Assembly: GCF_900168685.1 (NCBI RefSeq)
Contig: NZ_FVZN01000011.1
Coordinates: forward strand, 62,001-126,000
Direction of reading: 5' to 3'
From: Solibacillus isronensis
GTDB taxonomy: Bacteria; Bacillota; Bacilli; Bacillales_A; Planococcaceae
DNA: 64,000 nucleotides
In this document: positions 32,808 through 41,388 of the stretch, piece by piece
Layout: each line of letters opens with the position of its first letter
Position numbering within the stretch: position 1 is the first letter of the stretch
Notes under the pieces: model-generated
Told to the model about the DNA's origin: nothing
Databases searched by the model: none
What the model saw: only the letters and a program-made list of their open reading frames with translations
Translations under genes and position numbers: made by a program

Positions 32808-33036
32808 TACGTACGAATATTAAGTTTTAACCTTTATACTTATACAGGGAGTTTTACATCGATGTTGGAATGGCGTGCCTGGACTCTTTTGACTTCAGGA
32901 TAGACAGGATAGCATTTGCGAACACCCACTTTGAGGAGTGGTGGTTTAAAACTTTCTATAATAACTACGGCAATGTGGCTGCTTACATAGCAGCAATATA
33001 CAAACACTTTCACTTATATGGTGAAAGTGTTTTTTG
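32808..33036 (+). ncRNA. Candidate rod-like structured RNA, family unknown
   Basis: No frame with a ribosome site is seen, but strong structure is: AAGTTTTAACC (32831 region) pairs with GGTTTAAAACTT (32942 region), outside which AGGCTACGTTGTACGT can pair with ACGGCAATGTGGCT through G-U pairs and small bulges; inside, CCTG/CAGG and CCACT/AGTGG hairpins. Then GCTGC-TTACATA-GCAGC and a strong terminator ACACTTTCAC/GTGAAAGTGT-TTTTTTG (33004-33036). The long rod with internal loops recalls 6S RNA, but I cannot confirm the family. A TTGACT hexamer lies about 75 bp upstream. Confidence 0.55.
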
Positions 33037-33046
33037 TATGTAAAAA

Positions 33047-33087
33047 CCAAAAATCCCCATTGAATAACGTTTTGTTATTCAATGGGG
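33047..33087 (-). terminator. Terminator of the malonate decarboxylase operon
   Basis: Stem CCCCATTGAATAAC/GTTATTCAATGGGG and ATTTTTGGTTTTT on the minus strand, 7 bp after the mdcG stop. Confidence 0.93.
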
Positions 33088-33094
33088 AAACAGA

Positions 33095-33697
33095 CTACCC
33101 TTTATATACTAATGATTCTTTTTCAAGCAGAATCGGGCCCGTACTCGTTCTTACGATAAATGAAGCGTGTTCTAAATAATCAGCTAAAACAACGGCCCCG
33201 ACCCCTAAGATCTCCACTTGGACATCAACCCGGTGAGCACATTTCTGTAGCTGTGAGAGAATAGGCTTCAACTGATCCAGCTCCTGTAGCTTTTCACAGT
33301 ACAAAACAATGTCAATATCACTGTTTTCATGGCAGACGTTGATTCCAGTACCCATTGAAAAACCAACACTTCCGCCAATCCCCCATTTAAAACCGTCCAA
33401 TATCTTTTCAATATAAGTAAGTGATTGGACATGCGTCGCAGGATATGAATTTATCAGAACATCAAAAGGCCGAATCACCCGTTTAATGTTAGATATCGCT
33501 GTAATCGCAGCAAATCGTTTAGATCGATTATCCCCACGAAAGCCTATCGCAACTTTCCCGTCTTCTACTTTCATACGTCTTACAACAGCAATGCCTTGAG
33601 CCATTTCGTCCTCATTCATCCATTTAGGATAATTACCGAAGTACTCAATTTGATCCATAGACTTTAAATACACTAAATCATGTACAGTTAGTTCCAT
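33095..33697 (-). CDS. mdcG: Malonate decarboxylase holo-ACP synthase (MdcG)
   Basis: Phosphoribosyl-dephospho-CoA transferase, 200 aa, which attaches the 2'-(5''-triphosphoribosyl)-3'-dephospho-CoA group to the acyl carrier subunit MdcC. The C-terminal half has the nucleotidyltransferase-type pattern GGSVGFSMGTGINVCHENSDIDIVLY with Gly-Ser and paired Asp; VRPFDVLINSYPATHVQSL precedes it. It is the last gene of the mdc operon and its start overlaps the end of the fused mdcDE gene by 10 bp; the ribosome site is weak, so translation is probably coupled. Confidence 0.9.
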   Translation of the reverse strand: MELTVHDLVYLKSMDQIEYFGNYPKWMNEDEMAQGIAVVRRMKVEDGKVAIGFRGDNRSKRFAAITAISNIKRVIRPFDVLINSYPATHVQSLTYIEKILDGFKWGIGGSVGFSMGTGINVCHENSDIDIVLYCEKLQELDQLKPILSQLQKCAHRVDVQVEILGVGAVVLADYLEHASFIVRTSTGPILLEKESLVYKG

Positions 33698-35376
33698 TGT
33701 TGTGTAATCTTTTCACGTACAGCAATCGATGCTTTACGACCATTTTCAACCGCTACTTTTGATTGAATTCGATTTGCTAACGTTCTATCTCCAGACTGAA
33801 TTATATCTTCTTTTGCCATTACAATTGAATGAAGAACTTTTCGAACTTGTTCTTTAGAAGGTTCGTCTGCGTTAATACCGTCGATCAACTCATGTAATGC
33901 GCCAAGCGTTTGGAATGAATGGACATCATATGCCATCGATGGAACAGATTTTGCGAATTCATCCAACTCTTCAACAGTACGCATTGTAACAAGCGCTGCT
34001 GATTTTTTTGACATTACATGTACTTGCACTTCTGAGTCATCAAGCGAAATAATACGGTTACCTTGCATGCCGTGTGCTAAAAATGCTCCTGAAATCGCTT
34101 TACCTACTACACATGTAACGATTGGATGTCCGCTTTGTCGCGCTACTGCATACGCTTCAACACTTGCTGCACAAGCTAAATAAATCCCAAATAACTCTTC
34201 GTGATAGCCGAATGCCTGACCTGGAACATCGATAATAGGAACGATTAATCTTTTATCCGCTGAATCCTTATCTTCTTCAATTGCCTGACGAACATATTTT
34301 GCAACAGTCCACGCTTCCTGCAGACCAAATTCCCCGTTGCGTGCACGGTAAAATTTACTTTCACTGTTTGGCACTACAGCAATAAAACGAGCTTTCTCTC
34401 CATTTAAATGGGCATCTGCCACTAAAACAGATGGTATTTCAGAGATCGATGGTGCATTATTTGTAAATGCATTAAACCATGTACGGCCTCTGCTCGGATT
34501 TTCCCCATCTGCAACCTTTAATTCAGCATTTGCCAAGTCAGATCGGTTGCTTAAAATTTCCTGTGCTTCGTCTGGGCTGATCTTTTCCTCAAACTGCAAA
34601 TGATTTAACATATTTAAAAATGTATCGTACTCCGTTGTTCTTTGTTTGAAGCTGTTTTTTGCCCATAAATCTTCCAGCGTATCTAAGTAGTTTACGACAT
34701 CATCTTCAACGATGGCATCCACTAAATTTGAATTGTAGCGCATTGATCCACCAATCATCTTCCAGATAAACGGCTTTTGTTTTGCATTTAGCTCTTGGAT
34801 ACCAGCTTCCTGCTGAACTACTTCAGGACCATTCATGCCAAGTCGCCCTTCTCGTGTCATGATTAAAGCGGAACAAAGACCAGCTGTTAGCGACATTCCT
34901 CCGAAAGAGCCGACTTTCCCCGGAATAATGCCGATTACAGGTACATATTTTTTCAAAGCAACAATCGCAGAACTAATTTCAGCAATCGAAAGAAGTCCGT
35001 AGTTCGCTTCTTGCAGACGAACGCCACCTGTATCGTAAATGATGACCGGATAAATTAGTTCCCCTGCTTCACATGACGCAAATGCACGCTCTAAAGCCCC
35101 TGCAAATTTCGCCCCGGAAACTTCACCGATTCCCCCGCCTTGGAAACTTCCTTCTATTGAAATAACTAATGAACGACGACCTCGAATTGTCCCTTGCATA
35201 ATAATCATTCCGTCATCACTTTGCGGCACGATGTTTTGCGCTTCTAGATGAGGTGACTCAAAAAAGTCGAACGGACCTAATATTTCATGTGCTGTTCCTT
35301 CATCTAATAGTAAAAGTGCACGTTCACGAGCCTTACTTTCTACTATACTTACAGGTAATGTAATAGAATTATTCAC
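33688..35376 (-). CDS. mdcD: Malonate decarboxylase beta-gamma fusion (MdcD-MdcE)
   Basis: Fused MdcD and MdcE, 562 aa, both of the crotonase/carboxyltransferase fold; together they decarboxylate malonyl-S-MdcC to acetyl-S-MdcC. The MdcD half (about 1-280) contains GTIRGRRSLVISIEGSFQGGGIGEVSGAKF, YDTGGVRLQEANYGLLSIAEISSA and GKVGSFGGMSLTAGLCSA; the MdcE half (about 300-562) contains DVPGQAFGYHEELFGIYLACAASVEAYAVA and VGKAISGAFLAHGMQGN. In K. pneumoniae and most others these are two genes. The start is GTG behind GGAGGTGG; it overlaps the mdcC stop (GTGAATAA). No internal ribosome site or stop was seen at the junction. Confidence 0.93.
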   Translation of the reverse strand: MNNSITLPVSIVESKARERALLLLDEGTAHEILGPFDFFESPHLEAQNIVPQSDDGMIIMQGTIRGRRSLVISIEGSFQGGGIGEVSGAKFAGALERAFASCEAGELIYPVIIYDTGGVRLQEANYGLLSIAEISSAIVALKKYVPVIGIIPGKVGSFGGMSLTAGLCSALIMTREGRLGMNGPEVVQQEAGIQELNAKQKPFIWKMIGGSMRYNSNLVDAIVEDDVVNYLDTLEDLWAKNSFKQRTTEYDTFLNMLNHLQFEEKISPDEAQEILSNRSDLANAELKVADGENPSRGRTWFNAFTNNAPSISEIPSVLVADAHLNGEKARFIAVVPNSESKFYRARNGEFGLQEAWTVAKYVRQAIEEDKDSADKRLIVPIIDVPGQAFGYHEELFGIYLACAASVEAYAVARQSGHPIVTCVVGKAISGAFLAHGMQGNRIISLDDSEVQVHVMSKKSAALVTMRTVEELDEFAKSVPSMAYDVHSFQTLGALHELIDGINADEPSKEQVRKVLHSIVMAKEDIIQSGDRTLANRIQSKVAVENGRKASIAVREKITQQWN

Positions 35377-35665
35377 CGAAAACCACCTCCGCTGCCTGTG
35401 CAAGTCTTATCGATACGACACCTGGTGTTGCACCAAAATCATTAATCTTAATCGAAGCCAATATATCCTGCTGAGAAACAAAACGCTCCACTACTTTTTG
35501 CCAAGTTTCCGCATAACCCGTAATTCCTGTACGAACTTCTACTTTTGTTTCCGATCCTTCGATTGGCTGGATCAGTATTTCTAAATCCCCCGATCCTACA
35601 ACCCCGATATGTGCTTGCTTAGTAACCGGACGATTTGCCTGAAATGTGTAATTCAACTTTTCCAT
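35369..35665 (-). CDS. mdcC: Malonate decarboxylase acyl carrier protein (MdcC)
   Basis: The delta subunit, 98 aa, carrying the dephospho-CoA-type prosthetic arm on a serine. With the ATG start chosen here (MEKLNYTF), the serine in VVGSGDLEI is residue 25, the position of the modified serine in the Klebsiella protein, which supports this start; a GTG three codons upstream overlaps the ribosome site AAAGGGGTG. ITGYAETWQKVVERF and SIKINDFGATPGVVSIRLAQA are typical. The gene overlaps the 3' end of mdcB by 47 bp and the start of the mdcDE gene by 8 bp. Confidence 0.92.
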   Translation of the reverse strand: MEKLNYTFQANRPVTKQAHIGVVGSGDLEILIQPIEGSETKVEVRTGITGYAETWQKVVERFVSQQDILASIKINDFGATPGVVSIRLAQAAEVVFGE

Positions 35666-36488
35666 GCTGTGCACCCCTTTTCAGTTTATCTGACATATTA
35701 ATTACGAATAATGTGGCCGCCAACAAATCAGCCGATCCCCCTGGAGATAACCAATGCTTAATATACAACTCATCTAGTTTCTTCATATTAGAGATTGAAA
35801 AGTTTGTTAGAAGTTTCTTCGCTTCCTGTTTCGCTAACTCCAAACCTTCAAGACCGCCTCGATGAAGTAAACAAGTGTCGTTTAAATTTGCGATCAATAC
35901 TAACAATGTAGTAAGTTTCGCATCTCTTAGCGACATTTTTTGAGCCGCCTGTAAAAATGCTGGCAAACTATACTTTTGAATATGGGGAAATGCCTGCTGC
36001 GCTTCTTCTCTGGCACCTGAAATCCCATAATTCTCTTTTACTTTAATCCCGTTCGTTTTGGACTTCGGAATATATTGATCCGGAAGATTGGCCAGTTCTG
36101 CAGCATCATTAAATACTTGCGGAAAGAGTACCTTGCCCTGTCTTCTTGCAATTGCGGAACAAAGTAAACCAATCGACCAGATCGCCCCTTTATGCGTATT
36201 ACTATTTTCAGTAACCGCAAACATTTCTTTTTCACCATTCCGTCCTATTGCGCCAAATTGTTCCCTTATTTCTACTGTTGGCTGTCGGTTGAAACTCAGC
36301 ATTGCCATTTGATAAAACGTATTGTGCAATGAATGTGCTGAATTCTGCATTTTTATTAAAGATAAATCATGATGTGCACCAATATTTTCTGTATCTACTA
36401 AACCTGGCTTTGGTGTTAATTGAACTTCTTCGATTAATGCTGCAACAGCCTCATCAGCAATCCGTTTACAAATTACATGCTGTTTCAT
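35619..36488 (-). CDS. mdcB: Triphosphoribosyl-dephospho-CoA synthase (MdcB)
   Basis: CitG/MdcB family, 289 aa; joins ATP and dephospho-CoA to form the prosthetic-group precursor used by MdcG. Signature segments: VQLTPKPGLVDTENIGAHHDLSLIKMQNSAHSL (about 22-54), TENSNTHKGAIWSIGLLCSA (about 93-112), LNDTCLLHRGGLEGL and LSPGGSADLLAATLFV near the C-terminus. It overlaps mdcC by 47 bp and follows mdcA by 12 bp in the transcript. The set A, B, C, D, E, G, H is complete, so this biotin-free malonate decarboxylase should be functional. Confidence 0.93.
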   Translation of the reverse strand: MKQHVICKRIADEAVAALIEEVQLTPKPGLVDTENIGAHHDLSLIKMQNSAHSLHNTFYQMAMLSFNRQPTVEIREQFGAIGRNGEKEMFAVTENSNTHKGAIWSIGLLCSAIARRQGKVLFPQVFNDAAELANLPDQYIPKSKTNGIKVKENYGISGAREEAQQAFPHIQKYSLPAFLQAAQKMSLRDAKLTTLLVLIANLNDTCLLHRGGLEGLELAKQEAKKLLTNFSISNMKKLDELYIKHWLSPGGSADLLAATLFVINMSDKLKRGAQHGKVELHISGKSSGY

Positions 36489-36500
36489 CCCTTCAGCTCC

Positions 36501-38150
36501 TTACCAACTTTTGAATTTCGATGGTGGCTCATATAAACCGCCAGACCATTGAACAAGCTCATCAATATTTTTTGCCGCCAACAATGAACGATTCGCTTCA
36601 CCGCGTAAAATATTTAAGTCTTCCGGCATTGCCACTAAACCGCGCTCGCGAAGTGATTTTGTGCGCTTCACATCATTTTCCATCCCTAGCGGTGTTACCC
36701 CAGCAATCGAAGCAATCATTTCTCTACGTTCTGCAGGGCTATCTGTTTTATACAGGTAGGCAATCCCTTCTTCTGTCACAACATGTGTAACATCTTCCGC
36801 ATAAATCATGACCGGTGCGACCGCTAAATTCGCCTGTTTCTTTACATCAATTGCATCTAAACGTTCAACGAAGACTGGTGTGTTGGCATCCTGGAATGTT
36901 TCCGCTACTTGTACAACTAGCTTTTTCCCGCGAGCCAATTCATCCTGACTAGTCATCATGTTATACCAAGCTTCTGTTGAGTGACGGCGTCCGCCCGGAT
37001 CATGTCCCATATTTGGTGCACCACCATAACCTGCAACACGCCCTTTTGTTACCGTCGATGAATTGCCGTATGCATCCATTTGCAATGTCGATCCGATAAA
37101 TAAATCAACCGCATACTGACCTGCAAGCTGTGCCAACGTACGATTTGAACGAAGACTTCCATCTTTACCTGTGAAGAAAATATCGCGACGGGCCTGCACG
37201 TATTTTTCCATTCCTAATTCACCGCCAAAACAGTGAACACTTTCTACCCAGCCTGTTTCAATCGCCGGAATCAGTGTCGGGTGCGGATTAAGAACCCAGT
37301 TTTTGCATATTTTGCCTTTCAAGCCTAATTGCTCACCATATGAAGGTAAAAGCAGCTCGATTGCAGCTGTATTAAAACCAATCCCATGATTTAAAGATTG
37401 AACACCGTGTTTTTCATAAATACCGCGAATACACATCATCGCCTGTAAAATCTGAATATCTGTAATATGGCGCGGGTCACGTGTAAACAACGGCTCAAGC
37501 TCATACGGTTCATCCGCTTCAACGATGAAATCGACCCAAGAACCCGGAATATCAACACGCGGCAGTTCATCCACAATTTCATTTACTTGAGCAATGACAA
37601 TTCCATCACGGAAAGCTGCTGCTTCTACAATTGTTGGTGTTTCTTCCGTATTTGGTCCTGTATATAAGTTTCCGAAACGGTCCGCTTTATCAGCTGCAAC
37701 TAGCGCAACATTCGGTATTAAATCGATAAACAGTCTTCCATAAAGCTCTACATATGTGTGCAGATCCCCTAAAATCAATCGGCCATCTTCAATCATCTGT
37801 GCAATACGTAAACTTTGAGGTCCGGCAAAACTTAAGTCGATTTTCTTGGCGATACCTTCCTCAAAAATATCTAAATGTTCCGGACGCGACACACTGGACA
37901 TAATCATATGTAAATCATGTACACGTTCTGGATCTACCTTTACAAGAGCTTGAGATAAAAATGATGCCTGCTTTTGGTTGTTTCCTTCAAGAACAACCCG
38001 ATCCCCCGGTTTAATAAGCAACTCAAGTACATCTACAATTTTCTCTGTAGGAATTGTTACACCATTTACTAGATGCTCCACTTCCGCCAATCTCTTTTTC
38101 TTTCCTTCCAATCTTGTTGACCAAGAACGCTGCTGTTGAATTAATACCAT
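36501..38150 (-). CDS. mdcA: Malonate decarboxylase alpha subunit (MdcA)
   Basis: Acetyl-S-MdcC:malonate MdcC transferase, 549 aa, CoA-transferase-like; swaps acetyl for malonyl on the carrier protein so the cycle continues. Length and segments match the family: KPGDRVVLEGNNQKQASFLSQAL (about 47-69), HDLHMIMSSVSRPEHL, DKADRFGNLYTGPNTEETP, HGIGFNTAAIELLLPSYGE and GRVAGYGGAPNMGHDPGGRRH. It lies between mdcH (2 bp away) and mdcB (12 bp). Expression is expected to follow malonate through the GntR regulator at the head of the operon. Confidence 0.95.
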   Translation of the reverse strand: MVLIQQQRSWSTRLEGKKKRLAEVEHLVNGVTIPTEKIVDVLELLIKPGDRVVLEGNNQKQASFLSQALVKVDPERVHDLHMIMSSVSRPEHLDIFEEGIAKKIDLSFAGPQSLRIAQMIEDGRLILGDLHTYVELYGRLFIDLIPNVALVAADKADRFGNLYTGPNTEETPTIVEAAAFRDGIVIAQVNEIVDELPRVDIPGSWVDFIVEADEPYELEPLFTRDPRHITDIQILQAMMCIRGIYEKHGVQSLNHGIGFNTAAIELLLPSYGEQLGLKGKICKNWVLNPHPTLIPAIETGWVESVHCFGGELGMEKYVQARRDIFFTGKDGSLRSNRTLAQLAGQYAVDLFIGSTLQMDAYGNSSTVTKGRVAGYGGAPNMGHDPGGRRHSTEAWYNMMTSQDELARGKKLVVQVAETFQDANTPVFVERLDAIDVKKQANLAVAPVMIYAEDVTHVVTEEGIAYLYKTDSPAERREMIASIAGVTPLGMENDVKRTKSLRERGLVAMPEDLNILRGEANRSLLAAKNIDELVQWSGGLYEPPSKFKSW

Positions 38151-38152
38151 AT

Positions 38153-39079
38153 TTACACCCCTTCATTTTTTGCTAAATATAGACAATCATTAAATCCGTT
38201 CTTTTCTACACTATAGCTATCCGCCTCTGGAAACGCATTTTTAGCAAGTTTTTTTAACACATCACCTGGCGACATTTCAATAAATTGACGAACACCGTTT
38301 TCAAATAAAATCGAAGTTGCATCATGCCATCTGACAGGTAAAGCAATACTTTCAGCCAAATCCTGAACGATACGGGAAGGCTGGCGAAGTACCCTTGCAT
38401 TTCGATTTGAAATCAACGGGAATTTCGGCCTTTGGAGCGTTATATTCTCCATCTCCTTCGCCAATCGATCCTGAACCGGTAAAAACAATGGACAATGGGA
38501 TGGTGTAGAAACATTCAGCATCTTTGCTGAACTTGCCCCTTTTCCCGCCACGTAGTCCAATACATTTTGCATTGCCTCTTTATGACCCGATAAAGTCAAT
38601 TGCTGCGGTGCATTACGATTGGATACATAGACCGGTTTTTCATCCGTATGGAATTTCTGTGTTATTTCTATAAGATTTGATTCAGGCAATCCTACAACAA
38701 CTGCCATTCCATATGCCTCATCCTGTAAAAATTCCATCAGTTCCCCACGAAGCGAAACTAAATGCAGGGCATCTTTAAATGTTAGTACCTCACTCGTCAC
38801 CGCGGCGGCAAATGCACCTACTGAATGACCTGCCAAATAGTCTGGTTTTGCACCTTCGTTTAGAAAGGCGCGGGCTGTTGCAACACCGGCTGCCAGCATT
38901 GTAATCTGGACATTTTTTGTACTCTTTAATTTTTCTGCTGTTGCAAGCAGCTTAATATCTGTTTTTAAAACATCTGAAGCTTCATCCAAAGTTTCTTTAA
39001 TAGTAGGGTGCGTAGGAAGTGACTCTAAAAACCCGCCATATTGCGAACCTTGCCCTGGAAAAAGCCATGCCTGTTTCAT
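38153..39079 (-). CDS. mdcH: Malonyl-CoA:MdcC transacylase (MdcH)
   Basis: FabD-like acyltransferase, 308 aa, that primes the carrier protein MdcC from malonyl-CoA/acetyl-CoA to start the decarboxylation cycle. The nucleophile is Ser86 in AGHSVGAF; the N-terminal FPGQGSQYGGF (7-17), the catalytic His in STPSHCPLF and the C-terminal IEMSPGDVLKKL are present. It is the first structural gene after mdcR (24 bp downstream in the transcript) and is followed by mdcA after 2 bp. The operon context makes a fatty acid synthesis role unlikely. Confidence 0.93.
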   Translation of the reverse strand: MKQAWLFPGQGSQYGGFLESLPTHPTIKETLDEASDVLKTDIKLLATAEKLKSTKNVQITMLAAGVATARAFLNEGAKPDYLAGHSVGAFAAAVTSEVLTFKDALHLVSLRGELMEFLQDEAYGMAVVVGLPESNLIEITQKFHTDEKPVYVSNRNAPQQLTLSGHKEAMQNVLDYVAGKGASSAKMLNVSTPSHCPLFLPVQDRLAKEMENITLQRPKFPLISNRNARVLRQPSRIVQDLAESIALPVRWHDATSILFENGVRQFIEMSPGDVLKKLAKNAFPEADSYSVEKNGFNDCLYLAKNEGV

Positions 39080-39102
39080 CGTTAACTTCCCCTCCCTTTG
39101 TT

Positions 39103-39753
39103 TTATAACTGCTTATTTCGAACACTGAAGATTACATCCTCTGTATGCTTTCTTAAAATGGACTTCAGCTGATCCAAGTCATCATTCTTTAAGCATTCGT
39201 AAATACTTGTATGCTCCATAATCGATTTATCAATAATTTCGTTATTGGAAAAATGGATTACTTGAATTCGTAGTAATGGTATAGCTATTTTACTGTACAT
39301 ATCATTTAGCACTAGGCTATTACTCAATTTGAATATAAGAAAGTGAAATTGATAGTTTAAGTGCGTATATTCTGTATAGCTTTTCGTTTTCGTCATCTTC
39401 GTTAAGACGGCTTTCATTTCCTTCAGTGTGCCTTTTTCTTTACTCGGATTTTCTATACGTTCTGCTGCCAGCATTTCCAAATGGTTTCGTACATCCAGTA
39501 AATCTTTCATATCATCCAATGTATAGCCTTTAATGAATGCCCCTTTTCGAGGAACACGCTCAATAATTCCTTCAGTAGCTAATAAATATATTGCTTCTCT
39601 TACAGGAGAGCGGCTCGTTTCGTACTGTTCTGCATAGATCGATTCAACGACTTGATCTCCCGGTCTTAACTCACCATTCAATACTTGTTCGAGCAAGTTA
39701 TTGGCAATTCTAATTGATAAGGCATTGTCTAATGCTCTTTCAAAATAATTCAT
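39103..39753 (-). CDS. mdcR: GntR-family regulator of malonate genes (MdcR/MdcY-like)
   Basis: FCD-type GntR transcription factor, 216 aa. N-terminal winged helix with LRPGDQVVESIYAEQYETSRSPVREAIYLLATEGIIERVPRKGAFI (about 32-77), C-terminal all-helical FCD ligand domain with HLNYQFHFLIFKLS (about 127-140) and the final DLDQLKSILRKHTEDVI containing the metal-site His. It lies at the head of the mdc operon and opposite madLM. Two near-identical sites (core GTCGACTGTAT) flank the divergent promoters and are the likely operators; the related MdcY of Acinetobacter represses until malonate or malonyl-CoA is present. Confidence 0.9.
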   Translation of the reverse strand: MNYFERALDNALSIRIANNLLEQVLNGELRPGDQVVESIYAEQYETSRSPVREAIYLLATEGIIERVPRKGAFIKGYTLDDMKDLLDVRNHLEMLAAERIENPSKEKGTLKEMKAVLTKMTKTKSYTEYTHLNYQFHFLIFKLSNSLVLNDMYSKIAIPLLRIQVIHFSNNEIIDKSIMEHTSIYECLKNDDLDQLKSILRKHTEDVIFSVRNKQL

Positions 39754-39778
39754 TTAACCTTCTCCTTCTATAAGAACT

Positions 39779-39798
39779 TGGTCGACTGTATACAATTT
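39779..39798. promoter_or_regulatory. Putative MdcR operator 1 (mdc side)
   Basis: GGTCGACTGTATACAAT: shares an 11-bp core GTCGACTGTAT with operator 2 (in inverted orientation) and contains TGTATACA, which resembles the site reported for MdcY. It lies 26 bp upstream of mdcR, likely overlapping the promoter. Confidence 0.65.
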
Positions 39799-39902
39799 AT
39801 AATATATCTTTAAAACGTAAATTTCAATCGTATTATCTACTTTTCTCTAAAAAAAATAATATTTTTCTTGATTATGTATATATTATTGTTTATTCTATAT
39901 TC

Positions 39903-39920
39903 AGAATACAGTCGACTGTT
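39903..39920. promoter_or_regulatory. Putative MdcR operator 2 (madLM side)
   Basis: GAATACAGTCGACTGTTC, containing the perfect palindrome ACAGTCGACTGT, 25 bp upstream of madL. The inverse strand repeats the GTCGACTGTAT core of operator 1. Confidence 0.65.
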
Positions 39921-39944
39921 CTAAACAAGCAAAGGGGTGTAATT

Positions 39945-40352
39945 ATGGTTATATATGGTGTTGCCATTTTAGCTGGGTGTTTCTTATTTGGGATGTTCTG
40001 TGGTGAATTAATCGGTACTTTAATGGGGATTGATTCAAATGTGGGTGGCGTAGGTATAGCAATGTTGCTATTAATTGTAGTCGTTGATAAATTGCAGAAG
40101 AGCGGGAAAATCAGTAAACCTGCCGAAAGTGGCATGGCTTTCTGGAATGCAATGTATATCCCGATCGTAATTGCGATGGCAGCAAGTCAAAATGTATTAG
40201 GTGCATTAACAGGGGGTCCTCTTGCAATTATCGCAGGAATTGCTGTAACTCTTATTAGTTGGTTATGTGTTCCATTATTAAGCGGGAAAAAGGCGAAAGA
40301 ATCTGCCATTGAGTTTAACAAAAATCACCCAGCAACAGGGGAGGTAAACTAA
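39945..40352 (+). CDS. madL: Malonate transporter subunit MadL
   Basis: Small membrane subunit, 135 aa, of the sodium-dependent malonate importer MadLM, with four hydrophobic helices: VIYGVAILAGCFLFGMFCGELIGTLMG, VGGVGIAMLLLIVVVDKL, SGMAFWNAMYIPIVIAMAASQNVLGAL and a last helix before the polar tail. It begins behind AAAGGGGTG and is followed after a single base by madM. It is divergent from the mdc operon and shares the probable GntR operators, so malonate uptake and breakdown are likely co-regulated. Confidence 0.93.
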   Translation: MVIYGVAILAGCFLFGMFCGELIGTLMGIDSNVGGVGIAMLLLIVVVDKLQKSGKISKPAESGMAFWNAMYIPIVIAMAASQNVLGALTGGPLAIIAGIAVTLISWLCVPLLSGKKAKESAIEFNKNHPATGEVN

Positions 40353-40353
40353 T

Positions 40354-41115
40354 ATGTGGGATGCTCTTAAAACTGCATTAGAATCTAATGGCTTAATTAC
40401 TGGTTTTGTCATTGTCGGGATTACAATGTATGTCGCATATTTAATTTCGAATAAATTAACGAAAGGGCTAATTCATGGATCGGCCATTGCAATCGTTCTC
40501 GGATTAGTATTGGCATATTTCGGCGGTGTTTTCAGTGACGGTACAAAAGGGTTAGCTGATATTTCGTTATTTGCAGGGATTGGTCTTTTAGGCGGAAGTA
40601 TGCTTCGTGACTTTGCCATTGTAGCTACATCTTTCGGTGCAAACTTTGACGAAATTAAAAAAGCAGGTATTCGCGGGATTTCCTCACTCTTTATCGGTGT
40701 TGGATTATCGTTTGTAGTTGGTATTATTTTTGCGCTTATTTTCGGTTATACAGATGCGGTAAGTCTTGCTACAATCGGTGCAGGAACAGTAACTTATATT
40801 GTTGGTCCAGTAACGGGAGCTGCCTTAGGTGCAAGCTCAGAAGTTATTGCGATCAGTATTGCAGCCGGGTTAGTAAAATCGGTAGTCGTAATGGTAGGAA
40901 CTCCATTTATTGCGAAATATATTGGACTTAACAATCCATTATCTGCAATGGTATATGGCGGATTACTAGGAACTACTTCCGGTGTTACGGGAGGATTAGC
41001 TGCAACGGATGTACGATTGGTCCCGTATGGTGCCGTTACAGCTACTTTCTACACAGGATTAGGCTGCTTACTTTGCCCTACCCTGTTATTCATCTTAACA
41101 GATATGATTTGGTAA
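40354..41115 (+). CDS. madM: Malonate transporter subunit MadM
   Basis: Large membrane subunit, 253 aa, of the malonate:Na+ symporter. About eight hydrophobic helices, with GLADISLFAGIGLLGGSMLRDFAIVATSFGANFDEIKKAG in the middle and TIGAGTVTYIVGPVTGAALGASSEVIAISIAAG and GGLLGTTSGVTGGLAATDVRLVPYG in the second half, all typical. It starts one base after the madL stop with the ribosome site AGGGGAGG inside madL. A terminator about 150 bp downstream closes the operon. Confidence 0.93.
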   Translation: MWDALKTALESNGLITGFVIVGITMYVAYLISNKLTKGLIHGSAIAIVLGLVLAYFGGVFSDGTKGLADISLFAGIGLLGGSMLRDFAIVATSFGANFDEIKKAGIRGISSLFIGVGLSFVVGIIFALIFGYTDAVSLATIGAGTVTYIVGPVTGAALGASSEVIAISIAAGLVKSVVVMVGTPFIAKYIGLNNPLSAMVYGGLLGTTSGVTGGLAATDVRLVPYGAVTATFYTGLGCLLCPTLLFILTDMIW

Positions 41116-41142
41116 GTTAATCATTCCTTCTCCAAATATACG

Positions 41143-41241
41143 TTGCAAGTTCATATTTTCAAAAAGGTGTCACATTTTTCTCTATAACATTCCCCCAGAA
41201 TTTTATAAGATAAATCCATCTGCCGGAAATTGAACTTGCAA
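41143..41241. repeat. Widely spaced inverted repeat after madM
   Basis: TTGCAAGTTCA (41143-41153) and its exact inverse TGAACTTGCAA (41231-41241) enclose 77 bp of AT-rich sequence without a frame. It could be a small palindromic element remnant or a stem in the madLM 3' UTR. Confidence 0.45.
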
Positions 41242-41260
41242 TTAAATGAATAGTAGATAA

Positions 41261-41297
41261 AACGTGAGGACATTTCCGTATCTCACGTTTTTTGTTG
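41261..41297 (+). terminator. Terminator of the madLM operon
   Basis: Stem AACGTGAG/CTCACGTT with a 13-nt loop, then TTTTTTG. Confidence 0.85.
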
Positions 41298-41388
41298 TGC
41301 TTTTTATTAACTCATAGGGTAAATATTTTTAATTCTAGTAATTTTATGCCAATATTTAGTGAAACACATATATTTGGAGGAAACGGCT

